From Nanobdellota archaeon (lineage in GTDB: Archaea; Nanobdellota; Nanobdellia; Pacearchaeales; GW2011-AR1): a stretch of DNA of 15,854 nucleotides. The translations under genes were made by a program, and so were the position numbers. Positions 1 through 12,100 of this stretch are shown piece by piece. Below the pieces are notes generated by a model, which worked only from the letters and a program-made list of their open reading frames with translations, had not been told where the DNA came from and did not search any database. The stretch is taken from contig JAUYDD010000197.1 in the NCBI GenBank assembly GCA_030704765.1, positions 1-15,854 of the forward strand, read 5' to 3'. The first letter of the stretch is position 1, and each line of letters starts with the position of its first letter.

Positions 1-134
1 GTCCAATTGCATCCAGCACCCATTCCAGTGCAATTTCCATTATTACTATACTTCGAAGCATCTGCTGTAAAATTACTTGTTCCATTTTCACCAAGAGAAC
101 TAATATTATCCATATTCATCATCAAAACAAGTGA
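1..134 (-). other. LamG-like domain 7, cut by the window edge
   Basis: Residues 4470-4513 are the first strands only: LVLMMNMDNISSLGENG, then DASKYSNNGNC and GMGAGCNW. They match domain 2 (with its GMGSNCNW) and, in the lead-in just upstream, domain 1. The rest of the domain and the C-terminus of the protein lie left of the window. Confidence 0.75.
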
Positions 135-3100
135 GTCATTATACATAGTGTAATTTGTCCCATTCCAATTATACTTAACTTCATTTAAGTCAGAAGCATT
201 TGTTATACTAACATTAATTATTATTGAAGTATTACTAGTAATAGTTGCATTTGAAGGAGTTGGACTTGTGAAATTAATTGCTGGAGCAGTTATATCAATT
301 GTCACCTGCCTTGTTTCAGTCTGGTTTTTATTCCCTGTTTTATCAACAGCATAACCTGTGAAATTATGCTGTCCAGCAGACAAGCCTGTGAAATTATTAT
401 AATATTTATTTGCTGATGAATTATATAATGCAGATATTTCAGCAGCTGATAAGCTTCTATTGAAAAATAAAACTTCATCTATGGTGCCGTTGAAATCAAG
501 ACTATCCCAAAACCCTCCAATATCAAGGAAAGTATTGCTATCAAAAACAGGACCTGATAATATATTTGCTGTTGAATCATCTTCTGCTCCATTTATATAA
601 ATCTGGACATTAGACCCGTTATATGTCTCTACTATGTGGTACCATGTATTAGTTAATATGTTTGTTTCTGCCACAGCTGTAGCACTACTAGAAGAAGAAT
701 TTGTAATCCAAAATTGAATCAATTTAGAGTAATAGCCCATCCGATAAGACAACCACGGTGAAGCAGTATGTCTTTTATAAACGAGCCACTGATTACTTGA
801 ATTATCATAGAATTTTGCCCATAATGATATTGTCAAACTACTCATATTACCTAAAATATTTGAATCTTGGATTCTCACATAATCATCCACCCCGTCAAAA
901 CTAAATCCTTTCCCAAAATATCCATTATCAACCTGTGCAGCACCTCCAGAACTAGTCCCATTGTTTCTCTGCATATAATCAATTACAGTAGTTCCAGAAA
1001 CATCATCCATTCTCATCCATAATAAAACATCCCTGTCGAAATCAACAAATGAATAATAATCATTTGTATCATTAGTTGTTAAATTAACATAAATATCTGT
1101 ATTTTTCTGTGTAGTTGCATTTCCAGGAGTAGGATTTGTGAAATTAACATTTGGAAAAGTTGTATCAACAAGTAGATAATAAATACTTGTTGCTGCGTAA
1201 TTATTAGCTGTATCATTGCAGCTAAAACTAAAATTATGCTTTCCAACTGTCATTGTTGAATTTGTATAATTAAACCAAGTTGTATTAAATGATGTCATAG
1301 TTGCATTTGCCCCGCTATCAATTGACAATCCGCACCAGCTCAAAGCTTCATTTCCAGAAACATTAAATCTAACAGTAGTTGTATTAAAATTAGAATTATT
1401 TCCTGGATTTTGTATTGTCAAAGTTGGAGCTATTTTATCAGTCAATGTTAATACATCATTTAATGTATTATTTACTAAAGTGATATTAAGAGTTTTATTA
1501 GCGCTTCCATATTCACTTTTACTAGCATTAATTATATAATTAGAATAATAATATCTTGTCCCTCCAAGATTTACATAATCAATAAGTTCAGTTCTATTAA
1601 TCCAGCCAGAAGAATTAGTTAAAGCTGAAAACTGAATCTGACTAGAAGAGTTATAAGCTGATACATTTGCCTGATTTACAAGTGTTCCATTGCTATAATT
1701 AACATAAGCTTGATAATACCATTTTCTAATCAAGCTGTTTCCAGCTAAAACACTTTCATAGGTTCCTGTTGTTCTATATGAACAATTTAAAAATATGTTG
1801 TCTGTAGAAGGAGAAGTAGTAAGATTATAAAGATAAACATCATAATCAATTCCAGAAACATTAATACAATCAGTTATATTATTATAATCTGCATTTCTTA
1901 AAATAAGCCCATAACTTCCTGCCATATAACCCTCTGCTCTTGTATTTATTAAAGTGTTATTATTAGATGAAACAAGATAAATTCCAGAACTTGAATTACT
2001 AGTTCCTGTGTTTGAGGTTAAAGTGTTATTATTAGATGAAATAAGATAAATTCCAGAACTTGAATTGCTTGTTCCTGTGTTTGAGGTTAAAATGTTATTA
2101 TTAGATGAAACAAGATAAATTCCAAGACTTGAATTGCTTGTTCCTGTGTTATTATTTAGAATATTGTTTGAAGATGAAAGAAGATAAAATCCGCGGCTTG
2201 TTGATGATGATAGGCCTGTTGCATTATTATTATTTAAAATATTATTATTAGCTGATGAAAGAAAAATACCGCTTAGTACGCTGCTGATTCCTGTATTGGA
2301 TGTTAAGGTGTTGTTTGAAGATGTTAAAAGATAAATTCCATAACTTGAATTGCTTGTTCCTGTATTATTATTCAAAGTATTATTATTAGAACCCACTAAA
2401 TAAATTCCTATACAATTTACACAACTTATATTTGCAGAATTGTTTGCAATTAAACAATCTTCAGCACCACTGCTAATTCCATAATACATTCCTCCCCCAA
2501 TCATTGTATTATTAATAATATTTGAATTATCAGCAGCATCAGTTAACTCAATACCAATGGATTCTGTATTATTTCCTTGTCCCATTGTTATATTGCAGTT
2601 CTTAATTGTTGTGTTTGTTTGATTAGAATAAACTCCAGAATAATTCTTAGTTGAGCTAATATAATAACCCCTGCAATTAAGAGTAATGTTTTGTGCTGAA
2701 ATAATCATGCAATCATTACTAATTGTATTATCAATTATATTAGCAGTTAAATTATAAACAGTATTTGCACTATCCAAGGTCCTGCATTCATTCACATTCA
2801 CATTTTCAACAATAGAAAAATTAGAATTATTGCTAGCGATGTTTCCAGATGTATCATTCGCATAAATAGTATAATTCACTTGTCCAAGAGGCCATGACCA
2901 GTTGGTCTGCACAGTCACAGACCATAGATTTCCAGATATCCAATTCAGGAATCCCTGCCAGATTACAATAGCTGAGCCAACAGCACCCTGCCATATTTTC
3001 ACCCAGACATTTCCTGTTCCATTTGTTATTCCAACAACAGTTGCATTGAATGTGACATTTGTTCCTCTTGGAACAACCCCTCCTGTGACATTTGTATAAT

Positions 3101-6100
3101 TTATTGCAATAATAGAAGTTATATTAGGCGGAGATGTTGATAATGTGAAAAAGTCAGAGAGATTGTTCATATTGATTGTTACATTATATATATGGAAAGT
3201 CTTATGAGTTATATTTGATGCATTCAAAGAATAATTAGAATAATATGTCCTTGTTCCTTCAAGATTCGCATATTCTGTTATAGAAGTTATATTTGTGTAA
3301 CCTGTACTACTAGTTAATATACTAAAGTCAATTCCAAAAGTTTTATTATATGCAGTTATATTTGCATTAGAAACAGCTGTTCCAGCTGTATCATTCACAT
3401 ATGCCTTATAATACCATTTTCTAATTAAATGCATAAATGGCGATACACTCTCGCTTGTTAATCTATAAGATGAATTAATAAAGAAATTAGGAACAACAAC
3501 ACTGGTCCAATTAGGTATGCATCTGCCACTAGTAGAATCACTGCAAGTTGTTAAGCTGCTATTCAGTTTAGAACAAGCATTTGAACCAATAAGAGTTCCA
3601 TCGCAAGAATAATCACCAGTCCAATTACATCCTTTGCCATCTAATAACACATCAGTGCAATAATTTTCGTTTATAACTCCACCGCATGAAAAAGTACCAG
3701 AACAACTTCCACTACCAGAACAAGGTACTGCTTCTGATGAACATGACCCATAAGTAGAAATAAGATTACAGTTTACATTCCCATAACTTAAAGCTCCAGA
3801 ACAACTAGAAGACCAAGAACAACCATCACTTGTATACAGAGCGCAAGAACCACTTGTCAATATTTCATCACAAACAGTTATTTCTCCACTACAAGCAGCA
3901 TAAGATGCAATACATCCATTAACACCAGAGAAGCAAAGAGAACTGTTAGCAGGTATAAAACTGCAGGGGCCATTATAATCACTGCCATAACTGTCATGGC
4001 AGCCTGTATAAGCGCATCCATTACTATTAAAATAATTGCAGGCATTCGAATCTGTTAAATCAGTGCAGTTTAAACTATAAGATAAAGATGCATTACTTGT
4101 GCAGGATCTTGTTGATACATCTCTTGTAAGATTAATATCAAAAATTGATGCATTTCCAAAAACAATATCAACAAAGCTATTCCTATAAGCATCAGATATG
4201 ATTATATTAAAATCAGACCCATTGACATATCCCTTGCCTATAGTATTATTATATACAAAAGTGCCATTTATATAATAACCATTTTTATAATTAGATATAT
4301 AAATATAAGATAGATTATTATACATAGATGCGCTTCCGCCATAAGATTGTATATGCACGCCATAACTTCCATTTGTAATATTTAAATTATAAAAATAATT
4401 ATAATTTGAAGCAAGCATGTAGACTCCCTCAGTATTGTTCAATAAATAAAGATTAGTAAAATTAGTTGCATTAGAAAAGTATAACAAGACTCCGCTTATA
4501 TTATTGTTTATTATTGAGATATTGCTTATGCTGGCATTATTGCTGGAAAATAAAGATATGCCATAAAGGTTATTATTAAAGCTTGAATTTGACATTAAAA
4601 AATAATTAGATAGATTAATATGCACTCCAGAGCCATTGTTATTATTTGCAGTCAAATTCCATGCACTGACATTTGAGCTTAAGATAAATATAAATCCAGA
4701 TTGATTGTTGTTGTTCGAGGTTATATTTGTAAGATTAGTATAATTAGCATAATAACTTAAGATTATCCCATTAAGATTATTATTAGCCAACAATAGGTTA
4801 TTTAATTTATTAGAAAATGATGAGCTATTTATAAATATCCCGTTTTGATTGTATTTGAAAGTTGAATTCTGTATTGAAGAATTTGATGTTATCTCAAACT
4901 CTATTCCATTATAATTATTATAAAAACTTGAGTTAGTGATGTTTGTATTATTGGATTTCAAGAAAAAAACTCCAGTATATGCATAACTGCTCAAATTCAT
5001 TCCAGAAACATTTATCCTAGAGCAATAAGGGCATATTATCATTCCTGCGTTTGGCGAACTAGTTGGGTTATATTCAAAATTATATATACTCACATTATAA
5101 TAGATTCTTTTATTTCCTTCTATGATATTTGTATAATCCACAGAACGGTTATAATTAGCTGCACTTAAGTCAAACCTATAATTATATTTGTTTCCAGTAG
5201 CATTGTTTCCTGTTAAAGTTGCTGTTGATGTAGATGAATCAATATAGACCCCAAAATTAGTGCTGTTAAGTATAAGATTGTTTACTAAAGCATTTCCTGC
5301 TGAATTACTTATATAAATACTGTTATTATTGTTTGTGAAATTATTATTATTTATAGTGTTATTTGTGCTGGTTGTGCTGATAAACAATCCATACCCAGAA
5401 CTGCTGGTTATCCTATTGTATGAAACATTATTATTATCAACTCCATTATAGAGGGATATTCCATGGCTAGAATTGATTATCAGGCAGTCCTTGATTAAAT
5501 TCATATCAGAACTAGTAAGATTAAATCCTGAAAAAAGGCTGTTGTTGATAGTTATATTATAGAAATAATTAGCACTTGATGAAGTCAGATAAATACTTGT
5601 ATTAGAATTTTGTATATTTCCATTGTTTATTGTAAAGTTATTTGTACTTGACAAATAGACTGAATAAATGCTGATATTGGATAATGTTGGATTTTTTAAT
5701 GTGCTGTTAGTTGCTTGATTAAAATAAAATCCATATCGGGAATTCTTAGCTGCAGGATTGACAAAGGTATTATTATAAAAACTGCTGTCAGCATAATAAC
5801 CATAATTAAGATTGCTGTCAGCTGTAGTATTAATAAAAGTGTTATTTACGCAGGTTGCAATAAAATAAAACCCTGTATCAGAATTATTGCTAGCTGAAAT
5901 ATTGATAAATGTATTATTTTGAACATCAGTATCAAGATAGATTCCATAAGTGTTATTATTTGCAAGTATATTTTCAAAAGTATTTAAAGAAGTTATATTT
6001 AATAATGCTATGCCGCTTCCATTAGCATTATAATTAAATGTTGAATTCATGATTTTATTATTCATAAATCTTAAAGTTCCGTAAAAGCCAAAAACATTAT

Positions 6101-9100
6101 AGTCTAAGTATATTTTTGTAAAATTATTTGCCTTGCTGGAATTTGAATAAATGCCAAAATAAGCTTTAGTTATATTTATATTTTCTATTGTAGAATAATT
6201 CACACCAGAAAGATAAATACCTATTGAATTGATGCTAGCCCCAATAGAAATATTGCAGTTTTTTATAGTCAAGTTTTCTATATTAGAAGCATGTATTACA
6301 GTTTTATCATAACTGGTGTTTATAATAGTATATCCGCTGCAGTCAAAAGTTATATTTGATGCTGTTATATTAATGCATCCTCCTTTATAGCTTTCTCCAG
6401 GAATATTAGGAACAAGATTAGCAGTCAGGTTATAAATGCTGTTTGGAACCCCTAATATTTTGCACTTTGTAACATTAGAGCCTGTTTCAACATATATCAC
6501 TCTTGTATCTGTTGAATTAATGTTTCCAGAACTATCTTGAGAATATGCTTTGATATTATAAGCCCTGTTTGATAAACCTGTGAAATTGACATCCAGGAAT
6601 CTTGAGCTATTTAAATAAAGTGCTGTTATTTCTGCTGCTGATAAAGTTCTGTTGAAAATTAAGACATCGTCGATTGTGCCGTTCCAAACCATAGTATCTC
6701 CACTAAAACCTCTTCCAATCTCCCATCCAACACTTGAATCTTTTATACCTCCAGGTCTTGTAATAATGCAAGTATTTCCACTTTTACTTCCATTTACATA
6801 TAGAATAGCTTCATCACTTGAATTTACTGTAACAACTACATGATACCAGTTATTTGGTCTAATACTATTAATAGCTGACCTACAATCTGCCCCATCAGAA
6901 CCATTATATGCTAAAAAACGTGTATTATTATTAGCACCCGCCAATATAGTGAAAGATGTTCTTACTGTAGTACCTCCACCATCAAGAGAATTATCTAAAA
7001 TTCCATCATAATCTTCCATATTTTTTGAATAAACCCAAACAGATAAAGTGAAATTTGCATCTGTTCCTGTAAAGTTCAAATTATTTGTTAAAGGTAATTG
7101 GATATAATCCCCATTCCCATCAAAACTAAATCCTTTTCCAAATGTTCCATTGCTGATTTGTGCTGCATTACCTTGCTTGCTTCCATTATTTCTTCCCATA
7201 TAATCCTGAGGGTCTCCTGAACTATTTACCTCATCCATCCTCCACCATGAAACAAGGGTATTATCAAAATCAATGAAAACAGAAACATTATTATAATAAT
7301 CATTTGAAGAAAGATTAACATATATGCTATTAGATAGGCTTTGCACTGAATTATTAATTAAGTTATTATTAATAGTAAGATTAGGCCTTGTGTAATCATA
7401 AAAAAAGCTGTATATTGGTGTATAATTTATATTTCCTGCTCTATCCTGGCTATAAGACATAATATTCTGGTTTAATGGCCCAGAATTAACAATAGTTGTA
7501 TATAATTCAGTTGCATTATAGATGCTCAATATCTCTCTGTCTGTCAAGCTCCTGTTAAAAACTAAGACATCATCAATCATTCCTGAAAATAGATAACCCA
7601 TCGTTGAAATAGAAAATGTAGTAAGATTTCCACCATTGACACAAGGAGTAGAATTATCAATAACACCGTTAATATACATATATCTTCCAGAATCATTGCT
7701 TTTAAAAGCTGTATGTGTCCAATTATTAAAGCTTATAGTCTTGTTACTAGAGCATGGAGGGTTACTAAAATACCAGGAGCTATTAAAATACCAGTCTAAC
7801 GTATGATTTTGAAAACTAAAATAAATAGCATCATACCCATTCCTCTCCTCAAGCATAGAACCCCACCAGTCAATTTCAGTCCTGTTAATAGGATATATCC
7901 ATAATGAAAAAGTCAGGTTTCTTGTAAAATTAAATCTTTGATTATATGGAAATTCTATATAACCGTAGTTTTCATCAAAAAACATAGCTTTTCCAAATTT
8001 TCCATTTAATACTTGTGTTGCATTAGCAACTTTTGTTCCATTCATCAAACCCTTATATTCAACTACTCCTCCTGATGAATTCAAATCATCCATCCTCCAC
8101 CATCCAACTAATGAACCTTGATAATTTGGTATAAGTGTAGCTGAACCAATATCAGAAGAGCTGACATTTACTGAAATGCCTGATAAGCCAAAGATACTAT
8201 TGTTAATCGGCTCATTATGTGTAATATTAGTTATAGCTAAATCAACAATTAGGTTCCTTGTTTCTGTAAAGTTTACATTTCCAAGTTCATCTTGAGAATA
8301 TGCTTTTATAGTATGTGTTCTGTCTGTAAGCCCTGTATAATTCACAGATAGATATTTCAAGCTTTGATTTGAATAAAGGCCTATTATTTCAGCAGCTGTT
8401 AAAGAACGATTGAATATCATTACATCATCAATTGTGCCGTTGAAAGAATAGTTTCCACTAGAATCATAAGAAAGCCCAATTTTCATATTCTGTAAAGGAT
8501 TTATGTCAAAACTCGCAGGAATAGAAGTATTAGTTATTAAATTCCCATTCAAATAAGCATAAATTTTATTTGCGGATTTATCTATAACTCCAACATAATG
8601 ATACCAGAAATTATCATTAAGCAAACTAGCTGGACCAAAGACAGCATTATAGGCGTTCCACGCATAACTTCCATTATCAACTATGAAAGCTAAAGCGCCT
8701 CCAGAAGAATTTCTTGCTATATTAATAAAGTTAGTATTGGTATTCTCATTTCCAAATTGAAATATCCCTGTATAAGCTCCTAAAGTTCCATTTCCTTTAG
8801 CCCAAATGCTTATTGAATAACTATTATTTCTTGGCTTTAAGTTATTATTAATTCCAAAATCAACATCATCCCCGTTTCCATCAAAACTAAATCCTTTTCC
8901 AAAATATCCGTTATCAACTTGCACAGCATTTCCTTGCTTGCTTCCATTATTTCTTCCCATATAATCCTGAGGGTCTCCTGAACTATTTACATCATCCATC
9001 CTCCACCATGAAACAAGAGAATTATCAAGATCAATGAACATAGATATGTTCTTGTCAGAATCATTAGAAGTCACATTTACAATGAATGTTGTATAATTTA

Positions 9101-12100
9101 TATAACTGTCATTAGGAGAAGAGCTGATTGTATAATTTATATCAGGATAACCATTTATTATCCTTATTGTCCTTATTCCAGTCTGATTCTCTGCATTTAA
9201 ACTGTCTTTTGCAGACGCTGAATAAGTATATGTTCCATTATCAAGCCCAGCTGTTGAATTTTTTGATTGATTGATATAAAGATAAAATTGTGAATAATTA
9301 TATCTTTGCAAATTTGAAACATATATTTCATAAACTTCAGATGCTGATAAAGTCCTGTTCCAAATCCTGACTTCATCAATGGTGCCGTTGAAATACAGAG
9401 TAGTATATGCTCCAATCCTGACAGGTTTAGTATTATTAGGTAAATTAGCTGTATAAGCTAAAGTTGTATTTAATTTTCCATCAACATACCAAACTAAAGC
9501 TGTTCCATTATATGTTCCTGCAATAAAATGCCAATTACCATCACTTATAACTGAATTTCCAGTTTGATGCCAAGCCCCATCATAAAAACCCATTCCTCCA
9601 ACACCAGCATTATTACTCAAATGTAATCTATACGGAACAGCACTAGCACCATCCCAATCTTTAGCAATAACAGGATTATTTAGTGTATTTGCAGAAGTCT
9701 TTATCCAAGCTGATAAAGTAATATTTCTAGAAATATTCAAAATATCATTATTAGTGATATTAATATGGTCATTTATTCCATCAAAAATAATTGCATTTCC
9801 ATATTTTCCAGCTGTCCAATTGCAGTTTGAACCCATTCCAGAGCAATTTCCAGAATTATTATATATAGAAGCATCTGCTGTAAAATTATTAGATCCTTCA
9901 CCTAAATTAGTGTTATTATCAAAATTCATCATTAACACAAGTGTGTCATTATAAATAGTGTAATTCGTCCCATTCCAGTTATATTTTATTTCAACAATAT
10001 CACCAGCACTAGATATGCTTGTATTTATTATCACACTGTTATTTATTGTCATGGTGTTATTTGCAGGTGTTGGGGAAGTGAAATTAATTGCTGGAAATGT
10101 TTGGTTAATTGTAATATATCTTGTCTCAGTCATATTCTCATTTCCTAAAGAATCTTTTGCTGATACAAAATATGTATATACACTTTCATCAAGTCCAGTC
10201 GAAGCATTTTTCGATTGATTCACATACAAATACCATTGAGTTGAATTGAATTTCTGCAAGTTTGAAACATAAAGCTGGTAAACTTCTGATGCTGAAAGTG
10301 AATAGTTCCAGATTCTGACTTCATCAATTGTGCCGTTGAAAAAATAGGTAGGGCTTGAATAACCCTTAGCAATAAAATATTGGTTTTGGAATCCATATCC
10401 AGTATTACTTGTAAAAGTTCCAACATCATACTGGCCATTTATATAGATAGAATATGTTGACCCATTTCTAACTCCTACAATATGAGTCCAGACTCCTATG
10501 TTAATGCTAGAATTACTGCATTGAATAACATTACCAGCATGAAGTAGGCCCCATTTACTATTTTTAGTCTCAACAAGTGCTTCATTATTTATTGCAACAA
10601 TATTGCTATAAACTATATAATTTCCAGGGTTTACCCATGCAGCCAAAGTATAATTATTATTAGGCAGATTTGTTAAATCAGATGAATTAAATAGATTAAT
10701 ATATTGGCTGCTTTCCTTAATAAACTGATAAGCTCCACCATACTTTCCAGTTGTGTAATTTCCAGTTCCTGCAGCTCCAACATATAATGTTCCATTATTC
10801 CCGTATTTAGAAATATCCATAATTATTGTTCCATTGCTGTTGTTGTATGCTTCTCCTAAACCACTTCTGTTATCCATATTCATCATTAACACAAGCGAGT
10901 CATTATACATAGTGTAATTCGTCCCATTCCAATTATATTTAACTTCATTTAAGTCAGAAGCATTTGTTATGCTAACATTAATTATTATTGAAGTATTTAT
11001 TGTTGCTGTGTTATTTGCAGGTGTTGGAAAAATAAAAGAAATATTATAAACTGATGCAGGGTCAACTATATAATCAACAAATATTCCTTCTGAACTAGAG
11101 CTATTCAAGACTCTTATGTCAAATATGCTGTAGTTTTCACCTTCACTTAGATTATTCAATAAAACTTTATGGAAACCTTCACTTGTTATATTATAGAACT
11201 TTGCTATTTCATCTTCACTATTTTCCCTATATACTCCAAGCTCGCAATAACTAGAATTTGTTTCATTTGTATAATTGCTTGCTTTGGCAAAAATTGTTAT
11301 ATCTCTTTTATTATCCAATTCCCTTGTGAATGTGACTCTTATATAATCTTTTATTGGTATGAACTCGCTCCAATTATCATCTAATAGTTTAACTTGTTCA
11401 TAGATATTTGAAATAAAGCTTCTGTTCTCATCAAGATGCTCTGCATCTGCAATCTCTATTATTATAAGGCTTGGGTCTAGCTCAATTATATCGCCTATGC
11501 TATGGTTAGTATCACTAAAATCTTTTTCAATATAAATATTTACTGTATAGTTATATTCTAAGTCTTCTAATATAGTCAGGTTATTAGTCATTCCTATAGT
11601 TTCCCCAATAGCTTCTGTCACTTTTCCTGTTATTCTTAAAAATGCTTTGATTAAGTTTCCAGTTATACTAGGTTCACTTGGAGCTGTTTCTGTACTGGTT
11701 TCGCTAGGAGCTGTTTCTGTTGTAGAAGTCTCAGTATTTGATGTTTCAGCACTAGTTTCATCACTAGGTTCACCTGGAGTTGTTTCACTTTCTTGAGTAT
11801 TACCTGCTTCTGATACAGGACTATCTGCAACAGGTTCTGTTGAAATCTCTTGATTTCCAGAATCTTCTCCTTGCCCTATATTACCCTCGCCCTCACTGTC
11901 ACTTGTTATATTTCCCTCTATTAGAATAGTTTCATTTATAATTTCAGGAGTGATATTAGATACAGGAATAGTGGTGTTATCAGTGATATTGCTGGTAATA
12001 TTGCTAGTAAAATTAGATAGGATTATGCTGATATTTGTCTCATTTATAGTAAAATTTGTTGTAATATTTATATCAGTTATATTAGGTTCTGTGATATTGG

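Noticed and set aside
2902..3099. Plus-strand reading frames across the giant gene (also at 5715, 6652, 9754, 10015, 11169 and 11950)
   Set aside because: All are antisense to an uninterrupted 13.5-kb frame, show hydrophobic or Pro-rich composition typical of antisense reading, and lack promoters.
9197..9415. Short minus-strand reading frame inside the LamG region
   Set aside because: It is in another frame of the same strand as the giant gene, has low-complexity composition and no start signals. It is a shadow of the long frame.
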